Shown here one piece after another: positions 1 to 14,800 of a stretch of 64,000 nucleotides of DNA. The notes under the pieces are model-generated. The model did no database searches and was not told the origin of the DNA. It saw nothing but the letters and a program-made list of their open reading frames with translations. Origin of the DNA: Metarhizium brunneum (lineage: Eukaryota > Ascomycota > Sordariomycetes > Hypocreales > Clavicipitaceae). The translations under genes and the position numbers were made by a program. The stretch spans positions 5,332,001 through 5,396,000 of the forward strand of contig NC_089423.1 of assembly GCF_013426205.1 (NCBI RefSeq). The letters are read 5' to 3'. Each line of letters opens with the position of its first letter. Position 1 is the first letter of the stretch.

Positions 1-787
1 TGATACTCTGGAGTAGAACACCCATTCTACAGCCTTTGTAACCAGTTATGCGATTAACTGGAGGCGTGACGTTGTCGCGTTATGATAGATGAGCTGTGGA
101 TACATGTGACTGTAGACACATCTTGAAGTGTATCAAATTATTGATCCGTGACTTGTCCATTTGATCATTGTATTCATGCGTCACCCGTCAATTGGACCGA
201 CGTGCAAGCTCATGGGACAGTCAGCCTCAGCTTCACCAGAATCTCAGGTCACTCAGCATCAACATCGTTGCCCAAATTTGGCTATTTCATCTCTACGTTT
301 CTATAGGTCAAACGTCGTCTAAAGTACATCAGATTAGACACTTCATAATGCCGCGTCCCGTGCAAGCTCCGCCCAGGAATGCGCTCCAGCGCCCAGCGCC
401 CCAAGTTTGCTCTATATGCGTAATACGATTGAGAGGCGCGTCTCTCTTGCAACCGACTAAAAAAGTTCACAGCCACTTTCCCTTTCGTCTCCAAATGAAA
501 AATCAGAGCTCACAAAGTTGGATTTTTGTTTGGCCAACAGCTGTGCGGGAAGTCATGGCATATTCGAAGTTTAAAAAAAAAGATGAAGGCAAAAATAGAA
601 AGCACACTGAAAGAAGTAGCATGAATAAAAAACGCCTTTGCTACTGCTGACAGTAACGTGGTGCGGAGACTGAGCACCTTGATTGATGCGCGACTGACAC
701 CCCAATAGCATCTCTGACATGTGAAAAAAGTGCATGTAATGGCTCGAAGTCCACTCGCCCGCCTACAAAGCCTTGACGGTTCGTCAT
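1..787. other. Gene-free left edge
   Basis: No recognisable gene. A 160-codon open frame on the plus strand (168-650) has no recognisable motif and no splice-supported extension, and I treat it as chance. The right end is the 3' flank of the transporter gene that ends at 788. Confidence 0.6.
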
Positions 788-2237
788 TTATTGAGCACCA
801 GTCTGACCGAGACCAGCCACGGTGTTGGTTAGCCTGGTAGGGTCATAAGCGTATGAGGGAGCCAGAGCAGTGAACAAGGAGAAGAAGAGGAAAACTGCGA
901 GAACAATGATGGCAATCTTGCGCAAAACGGGTTTGCGAGCACCGAACTCGGCCCACTGTCGGCTAGCCTCGCCCATGTAGCCCTTGAGTTGCTCGAAGCC
1001 AAGCTTGTAATAGACCATGCCACCCAGAGCAATGGAGTAACCGAAGAACTGGAGGGGAGTGACAGGAGTGCCCCAGATCATCATAGAGGCAACAACAAGC
1101 ATGATGTCCTTAAGAACACCACAGAGGGTGAGGACGACAGCAGAAGTCTTGCCAATCTAGGGTTCCCTGTTAGCATGTTTGAAACTATACAGAACCACGT
1201 ATTGTTGTCGCAATATTACTTACCAAGAAAACGACAGACACGTTGAGCATCAGAGCGCAAAGACCGTTCAGGAAGAAGGTGAAGAGGCCAACGTTGTACA
1301 CATCAGTCATGGAAACCTTAGGTACCTCCCACAGGAGAGCAACAACACCGTTCATGACGGCGCAAACCGGCGCAAAGTAGTACAAGGAGACAAGAGGGTC
1401 CATTTTGAAATCCGCAGAGCTCAGAAGTCGTTGAACCATGGTAAGGCGGAGAGCTTCAAAGATGATGCCTCCAATCTGGTACAGGACTCCAACCAAGACA
1501 AAGTTGATTTCGCCAAACGAGGCGATGATGACACCAACAACAATGGTGGACACGTTGAGGAACTGCTTCAGGTTGGGCTGAGAGACTCCCAGGGACCAAC
1601 CAGCAATTAAGACAGCGACGGGCGTGGTGGCCTTGAGCATCTGGATGAAAGCGACCGAGAGGTAGAGATAGGTCAGGTTTCCACAGATCAAACTCAAACT
1701 GAAGAACAGGCCAATGGGCACCACAGCACGCAGGTAGACACGTCCAGTCATCTTGACAGTCTTTCGGCCGTCCAGAAGAGGGGTAAATCGAGCCATGAGC
1801 TGTGTAGCAATAGTCGCAAAGGCCATGTGGTAGGTGGTCAGGATGACGGGGTAACCTGGATGACGACTTCGATTAGCACAACTTGTCCATTGTCGAGTCC
1901 CCGAGACAATAAGTCGCAAAAGCAGAGGATGGGAAACATACGGAAGTTCAAAGTGTCCAGAACCCATTTGTTGAACAGAATAACCGACGAGCTGAAACCA
2001 ATCCAAACACTAGACTTCATGTTAGCGCTGTGGTACGAGCAACCAATGTCATACCCATAGCATTCTCCTCCACGGCTGAAAAATCGTTTGTCGTTCTTAC
2101 ATTACGTAGAAGGCAGGATGAACCACAGACTTGGGAGGCTGGGGCTTCTCAACTGCAGGGTTGACCGTGGGCAAGACGGGCGACGAGGATTCCGCACGGG
2201 GAACCTCGCCAGAGACGCGAGACTTTTCCTCAGACAT
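788..2237 (-). CDS. Triose-phosphate/nucleotide-sugar transporter family protein (possible UDP-Galf transporter)
   Basis: Multi-pass membrane transporter of the TPT/DUF250 drug-metabolite transporter superfamily, expected in Golgi or ER. Four exons read 2237-2101, 2009-1942, 1855-1224 and 1156-788, joined by introns of 91, 86 and 67 bp with clean GT-AG ends and CTAA-type branch sites; the product is 401 aa. The first 40 residues are a hydrophilic cytosolic tail. After that comes the family signature SSSVILFNKWVL, then YPVILTTYHM, and about ten hydrophobic segments including LKATTPVAVLIAGW. The short C-terminal tail is consistent with the family's usual length of about 400 aa. The gene is divergent from UDP-galactopyranose mutase. 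From memory, in Aspergillus fumigatus the Golgi UDP-galactofuranose carrier GlfB is encoded next to the mutase GlfA, so a GlfB-like role is my inference. Substrate cannot be read from sequence, and another sugar-nucleotide or a plain TPT orphan is possible. Confidence 0.9.
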
Positions 2238-2634
2238 GATGAGGATGTATGTATGGCGCGATGATGTGTTTCGTCAATGGTAGTGGCCAAGGTTGTGGTG
2301 ATGCATACGATGGCGAGGAGTCTGAGGCGACGCGCAAAACGAGCGGACGGACTGCCGTGTCCTCTAGCAAAAAGACACTGGGTCCAAAAAGGTTGGAGGA
2401 TTGGGTGGAGGGGGAAAGAAGAAAGAGAGAGGAAAAAAAGTGTGTGTGGGTGCGAAGCCGGCAGATATTATGCAATTGACGAGGCTTCGGCAGAACAAGG
2501 GGAGAAAAGGACTATCAATAAGAATAAGAATCAAATGTCTAGTTGGTGGCACCTAATCGTGCAAAGCGATAGCCGGGGCTCGGGCACGCAAAGGAAATAA
2601 AGAGTAACTGGTTGAAGCAAGAAGAAAAGGCTTC

Positions 2635-2650
2635 TACGGAGTACTCCGTA
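2635..2650. repeat. Perfect 16-bp palindrome TACGGAGTACTCCGTA
   Basis: This is the most complete copy of a motif that recurs between genes over the first 43 kb of the window. Both half-sites (TACGGAGT and ACTCCGTA) are intact and abut directly. Most other copies are half-sites or carry one change, for example TACGGAGTGCTCCGTAC at 6214. It lies upstream of the transporter gene. Function unknown: a regulatory site or a footprint of a small mobile element are both possible. Confidence 0.75.
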
Positions 2651-5600
2651 AGAGAAGGGTGAACTAGTCTTGCTGGGAGGATAAAATTGGAGAGGGGGGG
2701 AGGAAAGTAACGGGAATGGAGTGCGTTGCGGGCACAAGAGGACCATTGACACAAGTCTGGTAGGCTGCTCTGGTCAATTGCTGACACACACCCTAGCCCC
2801 CTAGCAAGTTCTCAATTGCATGCTAACGGAGTGCCAGAACGGAACACTGAGCCAGTATGGAGCACTGTTCTGTAGTCAGCAAGGGGGGTGCAGTCTTGGA
2901 CATGGACCACTACTGGGCAGGTGCATTCACGCAGACCAGTTCACACCACCTGTACTCGGCCCTCCCCTCCCCCTTTCACGGCGTCAATTGGTGAACGCAC
3001 AGTCAGCATACCAAATGCTGATTGGTACTGGCCGCTGGTCACTGCTCCAGCCTTCGAATGGTCAGTGTTGAAAGCACGGTGGCGAAGTAGTGTTGCTTCC
3101 GGTGACGTGCCGAAACACGAAGGACCCTACTCTGGGGTGTGGGAGCGGGATCCGTTCGTGACGCGCGTGCGTGGGCCGTGATGGAGGAGAGACAGGCTAC
3201 CGAGTGCAGCAGATCGACAACCCGGTGCTATTGGCAAAGCGAAGCTCGCCAACTGCTCCCGAGTCATCTTCCGTCGAAATACGCCGACTCTTGTCCGGAT
3301 TACAACAAGTTCCAGTGCTGAAGCACCATGGGCCCTACCGTGTCCCAAACACGGCAAAGCACCCCAACACGCCAAATTTCAACGGTCTGCTCCAAGATTA
3401 TGCCGAGTACTCCAGTGTTGCAAACGGGTACAACCTGGTGGGTGGGTGTCGAATCACACCGCCGGATGTCACCCACGTTTAAGAACCGACTGAATGTTAC
3501 CCGTCCACTGATAAGGCTCGACGCCGCCATGACAGGGAGACTGGGCGACTAGGTGGAGCTAGCACAGCATGCATACACGGACGGTATGAGTTACGGATCA
3601 TCCATGGCCAGAGGCTTTGGAGCAGAGATTGACAGCAGATCTCACAGCGAGAGGATATAAAAAGAAGACAGAAGAGGAGGGAAACCCTCCGTTGTACAAC
3701 CATCCGCAGGCCTTGCTGCGTCAGCTGTCAAGAAAGCCTGACTCGGACTCGGGGCCAGAGGACAGACTGTCGATTGGGATGCTCGACTTGGAACACGGCT
3801 CCTTTGCACCGAGCGTGCAATGAATCACGTCTGGGCCTTCTGAAGCCGGCTCAGAATATCATGGCATTATTGCTGTGCTTTATTGAGGGAGTCATGCTCG
3901 TATGGGCCAATGTCTTGAGAGTCAAGAGAACAGCGTCTTGTCCGTTCTCGATCGAGGCATGCTGAAACGGCCACTTGGACGTCCCTACCCGGCACCAGAA
4001 GTGAGGCATACGAAAATGGCCACATATCTTCAATGCTGCCCACAGTTTCACTAGTATTTTGGGTTTTGACAGGGGCATACGAGCGGCTCGCAGGGGCTCG
4101 CAGCCACGAGCATGCCAAGCTTCTTCTTTCCCGCCTTCTCTCACAACCGCCCATCCCCAGGAGTTTCTAGCGCGCGCCCAGCTTTTAACGACGAAGCTTG
4201 GCAATGCGTATAAATCCAGATCTGTCTCTCTGACATCTCGAATCATTGTCCACCATGCATGCCGTCGTTTGCCATGCCGTCAAGTATTCGAATGACTTGC
4301 AGGCGACTTTCCGCCCCATGTTCCGAGACGGGCGCCTGGCGGGTATCGAGCCTGACAATCGCTTCGGGCGTGAGCGAAGACGGCCAGCAGCCCGCACTGT
4401 ACCCCGTACTAGTTGAGATATGCTGCCGGCGTGCTCTACAATCGAATTTGGCTTCGAGTGCCGAGTAAGTTGACGGAAATCCGCATGCAACGTTGGTAGT
4501 CTTGTCTCATCCACCTGCTTTGAGTAGAGAGACACAAGCAGCGACTTCTCTTCCAGCTCCCAGAGGAAACTCCGTCATAACCTGGCCTCGCGCTTCGCCC
4601 TGGAAAATCATGATCGCTCTCAACGTCCAATGGAGGCAGCGCTCAGTGAGTGCTCCTTGCGGAATACAACACCGGCCCAGCCAACCCATAGATCTTCACA
4701 ACGACTACGTAGCACGGAGTACTGTTCGAACATGCCGCTTGCGCCGTCATGTCGATGTCCAACCCGTTGCCCATTTTTGTGGGTCCTGGCGGCTTCAGCG
4801 GCCCACAGCAATAGGCCGTTTCATTGCGACCCTCTCTGCTCCATGCCCCCCCCCCCCTTTTCTGTGCAAGTATGGCTGTTTGATGGTAATTAAATGGCAA
4901 CAGGTAATTTTCCGTGGTAAAACAACAACGGATGAAGTCCGAGGCATCAGCCAGGGATGGACGAATGGCCACCCAAGTTGTGATCCACGGCACAAAGACG
5001 ATCTTGATCTGCTCATGTTTCAGAGTTTGAGTGTGGACATTACCGCAGTACGGGTCAGCTTCTGATTGAGCGGCTTATCGGCTTTTCGTCATGGCGTCTG
5101 TTGATCTTTTTCAGGATGGGCTGTCTCCCAAAAATGACGCTGGGACATGCTTGCAATGAGAAATGAAGCCTTTTCCGGACCATGTTCGGAAATATCAACT
5201 GCGAATATTCATTTGCCGGTTTCATGCTTGCATGCTTGTTGATCAACACCTACTCCGTAGTGCTCTCGAGTAAAATTCTATCAGGTCGTAATACGGACAG
5301 GCAGTTTGATAGCTCGTCCTCACTCCTGTCCGACTTGGGTTTGTCTCTGTACCATGGGCAAGGGGTGACGAGGCAGGATGCATCTTCGTGGCATTGGGAA
5401 TAGATAGCCGTGGTAAGCGAGCCAGGCTCGTCCCTGATCATGGCACTCTGTAAACCGACAAGCACTCTATATACTCCGTAGTACAGTCGCTAATTCAGAG
5501 TTCGCATATCAAGACTTTTGAATCCATGTTGCCTTCCAGTTCCAGCCCCAGGTGGCCACGGTTCCTCCTTATTGGTGCATTGTAACATTCGTACCTTGAA

Positions 5601-6677
5601 AGTTCATCGGGCAAACTAGTCAGGTGCGCGGCAGCATGGGCGACAGTCAAACCAGTGCTTATCATGTGCTCCGTACCAGTCGTAGTTACAGAAGGACAGC
5701 TGCTGCTGATATCATGGTTCAATATTTACCAGAGCAACGCCATTAATGATGATAATGGCGTTTTGGTGACCATCATCTCAGGAAATTGCACGTACCTTAC
5801 CCTGGCTCACCAGGCCGCTGGGGGCTGGCTATAGTGCGGGAAAAAAAGAGATGACAGACAATAATAGTGGGACGTCGTGTTGTCGTGTCATTGCCATTAC
5901 GTTCTGTGGTACGTATGTACTAGCATTGTGTTGGTCCATGAGTGAAGATCATTCATCGTTTATTACCAGCTGCAGATCCTGCCCAAGGGGTCTGGTGGGT
6001 GCTGCCGCGTACGGGGTACAGAGGTGTCCTGTACACGAGCACGCAGTTTCGAGGTTCAAACGGCGCAGCTCGCGGTCATACATGTGTTGTTTCCCAGCTG
6101 GAGTACAAGGCCAGAAAGATGCGGTTGGGGGTCGTTGGATTCCTCATTCTGGGGTCGTAGGCATTAAAATCCCATTGACCATAGCGCAGACAAGGTCCAC
6201 GGCATAATTAATATACGGAGTGCTCCGTACCACTGTGAACAACAGGTTTGACGATCGATGGTCGAGATTTGCGTGGTATCCACTCGTTTAAGCTCTCGCT
6301 GGGCAGCAAGAGGTGCTTGTCTTGTTGGCTCCAGGTATATGCAGTATACAAGATGAGATTCCGTAGTACAGACCAGTACAGAGTACTCGGCTGTAATCAC
6401 CGACCCGTATGCGGCATACACGTTGTACGCTCGGTCGACGATGCCTGCCTGTCTATATTACAGGACATGGGCGCCGGAATGTTGGCCCGTGAAGCGTGGG
6501 CGAGATGTGTGTGGTCAATGGCTTTGGAAGGTGGGAGAAAGGGGGCGGCGTCCTGATCTTGCATGGCGGCCGTGACCTCGTGGGCAAACCACGACGAGCG
6601 AGCCCCCAGCCACAGCCACAGCCTTTTTAAAGGTGCATGGCTGGTTGCATGTGCCGCGAGCCTTTTTCAAGGTCCGA

Positions 6678-6705
6678 TGGCAGTGGCAGTGGCAGTGGCA
6701 GTGGC
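6678..6705. repeat. GGCAGT hexamer array
   Basis: About four and a half tandem copies of GGCAGT in the upstream region of the UDP-galactopyranose mutase gene. It is a simple microsatellite-like repeat, possibly length-variable between strains. Confidence 0.8.
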
Positions 6706-7091
6706 TTGCCCAATTTGGAGGGGTCCATGTCAACCAGGCCGTAAGTGCTGGTCTCCGTCCACCCCTGGATCCAGCATAATTTTAGCCCCTCCATGGAGCA
6801 GACATGCCCCCCTCCCCTTTTCCCCTTTGCTGCAGCCGCCTGTCCAAGGATCCACAGAAAAACAATTCCTTGAGCACTGGCAACATATCTACAGCAACTG
6901 GTCGGTCAGTCACCGTTACTGGCATCCCTCTGCATTCCCGCGCTGATTTGAGATCGCAGTCTGTCCTCTTTGCTCCTTCAGCATCATCGCATTTCCAAGG
7001 CGTCGCATTTTGTTGTGGCTAACGCTACTTCGTTTGCTCCTACCAGTCTTTTCATCTACGCTTGTGCCGTCACCGCATCACAATCCCCACC

Positions 7092-9179
<2,088 letters not shown>

Positions 9180-11811
9180 ATGAAATTGACAAGGCGGAAT
9201 ATGGTAGGGTAAACATGAATGGGGAAAGAATGATGGGGAATGTGGATCCGGTTTCCATGAGGATCCGGTTTCCATGAGGATCTAATCCTAAAACAACTAC
9301 CACCACCACCACCACCCAGAGAAGCAAGAAAAACCAGCATTCCCAGACGATAGGTGATAGGGGGAACAAATGTTGCGGGTCTTATGAAATGATGGATTTC
9401 GGGTCATATCGGGATATCTAGAGCGGGCGGGGGGACGTTGATACTAGGTCATGCTAGGGACAGCAGTTATCAGCCAGACTCGCACGACGAAGGGAGGTTG
9501 GCATAGAATTTGATCTCTTCTAAACTTCGAACTATAGATACGGTCGAGAAAGAGAGAATAGAGCTGGGCCGCTCTCGATTTAGACTATGCAATAGCTAGG
9601 CTATAAATTACGTATTTCCTAAAAGCATGTGACTATTTCGAGACGCTAGGCGGCTAGCCCGGGTCGTATCAACGGGCACATCATCGGTGGCGGCGAATTC
9701 ATGCGTATAGGTGCTCCGTACGTACTCTGCAAGATGTGGTGGGATGCAACCAGTCCCCGCGCCGGTGCCGGGCCAAGCAAGCCCGCATGCAACGAGGCAA
9801 ACAGCATTACTATTTTGTGCGACGCAAAAGTGGTCAATTAAACCGGCAAGCGTATCGGACAAGTGACATCATTCCACTGGTTTGCCGCCTGGGCCCATGC
9901 GTCGAGTCTCACTTGAGTCTTGACGGTACACAACGCATAGACCGGCGTTTGCGGCTCGTGTACTTACGGAGTAAGAAAGGACTCGATGTCGGCCGCCATG
10001 GATCCATTTGGCGCGGCGCCTGGCGACTATTTGACAAGTCCACTGCTGTTCACCATGAAACCGGGTATACGTGGCCGTTTCGAGTTTTGGAGTTTTCCAG
10101 GTGAAGTGCGCTGCCGGCTGGACAGCTGCAGGACGGGCAATCCTTTTTTTTTATTCTCTTCCTCAAGACTGTATGGGGACGGGGCATTTCGGGGAAGAAA
10201 TGACTCGGTGAGGTATCCACTTGCCTTGTACGGGGGGAATTGGTGTCACTGTTGGGGGTTGGAGGAGCTTCGAGCCTTTGTCTGGTCGAGTTTGTGACTG
10301 TTTAGGGTAGATGGTCGACATGGCATGCTCCTAGGTGCCGTCTGTTTGTCAGGGACATACATGGCTTATGGCTGCGGATGCGGTAGATGATCTGGCGTGT
10401 GATGGCGAATGTAAAGCTGTGTACGGAGTAGAAATGACTACTCTATTTACCCCGTTTCGATATATATTGGAAGCGGGGACAAGGCCATTGTTCATCTTGG
10501 TTGAGGTGGAGTTGAATTGGCTCGTTGGTGATGGGTGTCGTTTTGGGTGAAAAGGGGGATGGATGATTGGCTTTGTCCAAGGGTTGCTTGGCTGGGTGGT
10601 TCCGCACTCAGGCCGCCGGTCAACCGTGGATATTGGATTTCATCAAGAGCTGTCCTTGCCGGGTCTTTTCTTTCAAGGCACCTTGACCTTGTCGAGTGGA
10701 CGAGCCGTGCGGGAGAGAGGCGGCCAACGACGCGTGGATTCTGGGACGAGTGGTGCTACTTGATCTGCGCGCAGAGGGCAAATCCCGGCGCCATCTGCAC
10801 CGTTGGGAACCGCTGCTGGTTCCTGCTCCTCAAAATTGACTACTACTAGTAGCACTCCAGGGTTGGTCTTGACGGGCTCGAGCGGCCCCCCGGTATCGAA
10901 CTGTTGGACTTGAGGACTGGTGGTTTTTGCCGCGGCCCACTGCAGAAACAGTGGCGTACATGCCTCGTACATATGTACAGAGTACAATGTCGATATATCT
11001 GCTTGACGAGTTGACGGGCAGAGAGGAGAACGGCTAGGATGGTCGAGTGCACAAGCCGACAGAATAATAGCACGGTGATCTTTGCGTGTTGGTGCGCGGT
11101 CCGGGGTGTAGTAGGAATAGAAACAGCTGAGCGTCCGGTGGTGGGATGCAGCACGAGAGAGACTGGTGGATCGACACTGGCTCTGCAGCACAATCCAGTC
11201 AGGAAATGCTGGTAGTACATGATACACCCACTGTACACATGCCCAGTTGGCACGAAGCCGTCCGCAAAAGGCCAATGGCGTGGCGAGGGTGCTGGATTGA
11301 CCTGGCACTAGCACCGAAGCAGTAGGGCGCCGCACCCCGTACCAGACGCCAGCGGTAGCAGCCAGCACCAGACCGCACACCACCAGACTGGACCGCAGCA
11401 ACCACACCAGCACTATTACAACGACGCTTGGCTGGGTCATTATCCCAGACTCGGACTGGGCGGCCACAGCTTCGACTACCGCTTCTTCCATTGCCTCACC
11501 GCGCTTTTCTTGCCATATCGCCTGCCTGCATGGCATTTCGCCATCATCGTGCGCCGGAGTCTTGATCATTTTTTTGTTCCTTCCTTTCTTCTTCTTCTTC
11601 TGCCCCTCTCCTGCGTTTCCCTTTTGCCGCCGGCCGACCGAGGATGGGCACTGAATCTGGGTTTGCCTCGTCGACCGCATGTCTGAGCCACTGAGTTCTT
11701 GACCACCAGCCCTTGTCCATCCAGCTCGCGAAACCGCGGCCACCACCGACTGTCGCAGAGATTCCCTTCCAAGTCGAAGCTGCCGTCCTGTAGACAGCAC
11801 TGTTTCCCACC
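9180..11811. other. Intergenic region upstream of the histidine kinase
   Basis: Carries the 3' flank of the mutase and the promoter and leader of the kinase. Contents seen: a 17-bp tandem duplication, a short CAC run near 9299-9317, three copies of the ACGGAGTA motif (9712, 9965, 10432), and a pyrimidine-rich stretch at 11577-11625. A long minus-strand open frame (10673-11923, 416 codons with a non-ATG start; 272 codons from an ATG at 11491) contains one hydrophobic segment but no recognisable family. I do not call it a gene. Confidence 0.55.
9244..9277. repeat. 17-bp direct tandem duplication in the mutase 3' flank
   Basis: The unit GGATCCGGTTTCCATGA occurs twice back to back, about 65 bp after the mutase stop codon, so it probably lies in the 3' untranslated region. 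A third partial copy (GGATC) follows. Confidence 0.9.
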
Positions 11812-14800
11812 ATGGACGGCGCCGTTTTGGTGCCTGACGATGTCCTCGACTCGCGGCCCCCGCCGCCGCCTCGACTATTCGAGCGGCTTCGCCAAATAGC
11901 TGGCTACACCTGGGACGAAACAAAGGAGCCCATCCACTCGAGCTATGATTTCTGGTGGGTTTTTCTTACAATTTTTATTTCTCGTTTGCCGCATTGGTAG
12001 TGGGCTTTGTTCTTCAACGTGAGGCGCGGGTTCGAATGCCAAACATATCTATGTATATATTTATATATATATCTACATGTATATGTTTGGTTGTTTGGCC
12101 TCGGTTCAAAGCGGAAAAGCTGGGCGAGGAGCTGACGTCGGCGACATGGCAAAACAGGCTCGTTTTCGGAACTCGATTTGTATCCTCGAAACCGTCGCCT
12201 CCGAGCTCAGGGCACAACGAATCCAGCCTCGGATCCATCACGAAGCTACAATTTGGCCGGCCGTCTCCCTCTGAACATGGCAACCATGTGCCGCCCTCGG
12301 AGACACAGAGCACCGAAACCCCCAAAACGCCGCTTCCGCACCGTCCGTCGACGCCCATTTCGTCGCCGCCGTCATCCGCCGATGGCCCTCCCATAGTTGA
12401 AGAGTCGGTTGTCGCCCGCGTGTCGTCGCACAATCTCCGAGAAGAACGGGCTTTTCAAATCGCCAAGAACGTTGCGGGGACGGCCGACCCCCTAGGCGAG
12501 CATATTGCCAAGCCCATTGATCTACTTCGACTGAATCCCGGCCCTGGAGATCGTAATCACATCACCGTCGCCATCTATCAGTACCCAGGTGCCAACTACT
12601 TGGGCAAAGTCCTAGACTTTGGACCTGCTTTCTATCAGGCGCGAAAAGAAGGAGATGCGTACGTCTCATACCGCCCCGCAACGTCTAGTCATCTACGACC
12701 GCCGATAAACCTCGAATACTTTTTGGATTTCGCCATCGGCGCTGTGCAGTGCTTGGAGATTCTTCATCATGGGCAGGGCATTATTCACGGTGAGATCCGG
12801 GGGGACGCGTTTCACTTCAACGCCGAGGAGAACAAGGTCAGGATTGTGGCTTTTGGCACTGGGTTGAGGTCCTTTGAGCATGGATTAACCAGCACCGGCT
12901 GGTTGACGCTCTCCAAGGAGGTTGGCGTCAAGAACAAGCTCCTTTACATTAGTCCTGAACAGACTGGCCGAATGCCAGCGGAACCCGATACCCGGACTGA
13001 TATCTACTCGTTGGGCATTTTAATGTGGACTCTGCTAACACAACAGCCCGTGTATGCCGGGGACACCCCCATGGACATCGTCCAGGGCGTGCTCGGCCGA
13101 AGGGTGCCCAACGTGGCTACGGTGCGGATGGACATTCCAGATGTCATCGGGCGCATTATCCAAAAGTGCACGGCCAAGAATGTCGCGGATCGTTATCACT
13201 CGGCAAGCGGGCTCCGCCACGACCTGGTCAAGGTTCAGCAGCTGCTTTCCGATGGCGACTCGACGGCGCTCAAAGACTTGGAGATTGGGACCAAGGACAT
13301 CTCGTCGTTCTTTATACTCCCGACAAACATGATTGGTCGGACTACAGAGCAGAGCGAGCTCGTCAAAGTCATCGACCGTGTTTCGCGCAATCATTCTCTC
13401 GGCAGCAACCGAAATCGCTTCCCGGACGGATCCGGCCTGGCCAATGAACTGGTCGTCCTCGACGACGTCTCGAGCGAAGGGGGCGCAAGCTCTGTACGCT
13501 CTGTAGAGGGCACCAACAGAAGGAGCGGCTCTTTCAACATGGGCGGTGGATCGTCAGAATATAAATTTCCCAGAAACAGCTTCCACCCGTCCATCTTGTC
13601 TGATACGCAGACCCTATCAAACGAGACTGTATCCTCGAACCAATCTGGGCCCCAGCTCCGACCGACGAGACCGTGGGAGAGACATCACTCAATATCAGTA
13701 GAAACAGCGAGCGCCGTGGAGAGCACTGGCGGTCCCGAGAGTGGCCGGATGGGGGGCATGACCGAGTCTAGCGGCTCGAGCCTGTCGCGACAGCTGGGCG
13801 CCGCCAAATTTCGACGGCGTGGGCAGTGCGAGGTCGTCGCCATTGAAGGAGCTGGGGGACTTGGAAAGAGCTTCTTGGTGCAAAGTGTTCTCGGAGAAGC
13901 GAGGCGGCGCGGCTATTGCGCCACCGCCAAGTTCGACACGGCCCGGAGGACGGCATTTGGTCCCTTGCTGAAGCTGCTCTCGTCTTTATTTAAGCAGGTT
14001 TGGGGCGAGACGAACACAGAGACACCTTTCCATCAGGTTCTCAAACAGTACGTGCGGCCGGTCTGGCCGATGCTGCATAGAGTGCTCGGCCTGCCCGAGT
14101 TTCTCCTGGGGCCGCCCGAGTCGGCGAGCCCCATGGTCGGACGCCCGTCGACGAACAACTCGCAGCAGGCCGGCCAGCGAAGTGGCGTCAAGTCTAGTAG
14201 CGGCAAACGGCGCGGGTCGTCGCCGGGAAGCTCGCCGAGCCCGCTGAGCCAGCACCAAGCTGCCAATGCCGCTGCCGCCGCCACGGCGGGCTCCCAGAGC
14301 TCTCAGGACTATCTTTGCGCGGGCACGTCGACAAAGACGACGCGCCTCATGAACACTTGCTTGGATATTCTTCGAGTCTTCACCACGCACAAATTCATCT
14401 GCTTTTGTCTCGATGACCTCCATTTCGCGGATGACGAGTCTCTGGAGCTAATAACCCAAATCATCGGCGCTAAGATGAAGATGTTGATTATCATGACGTA
14501 TAGACCCGAGGAGCTCCCCAGGGAGAGGATGGACAAGATAATATACCCCGCCCAACTAGAAGAGAACCACCGGAATGGCCGACCCCGAGTCACGAGGATC
14601 AGTCTCGAGCCGCTGAGCGAGGCCGAGATACTCGACTATGTTTCCGCCACCCTGTCCCGGCCAAAAGAGGAAATTCTGTCGCTTGCCCTCGTCATCCAGG
14701 CCAAAACCGCCGGCAATCCGTTCTACATGCGGGAGATGCTCAGCGCCTGCCACCGGAAAAAGTGCATCTGGTATGACTATCGCGACAGCATATGGCATTT

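Larger units (their letters stand above)
2238..7091. other. 4.9-kb divergent intergenic region
   Basis: Lies between the transporter (leftward) and the mutase (rightward) and must contain both promoters. Short open frames here lack motifs and codon-bias-like runs. Six copies of the ACGGAGTA/TACTCCGTA-type motif fall in it (near 2635, 4713, 5251, 5472, 5669 and 6214). A homopolymeric C run sits near 4849-4857, and a GGCAGT hexamer array near 6678. The last 500 bp before the mutase are CT-rich, as in many fungal promoters. I see no RNA gene. Confidence 0.6.

Noticed and set aside
168..650. 160-codon plus-strand open frame at the left edge
   Set aside because: No motif, no splice-supported extension, and composition like the flanking non-coding DNA.
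12000..12050. tRNA T-loop-like GGTTCGAAT in the first intron of the histidine kinase
   Set aside because: The base after the loop cannot pair as a T-stem requires, and no acceptor, D or anticodon arm can be placed around it.
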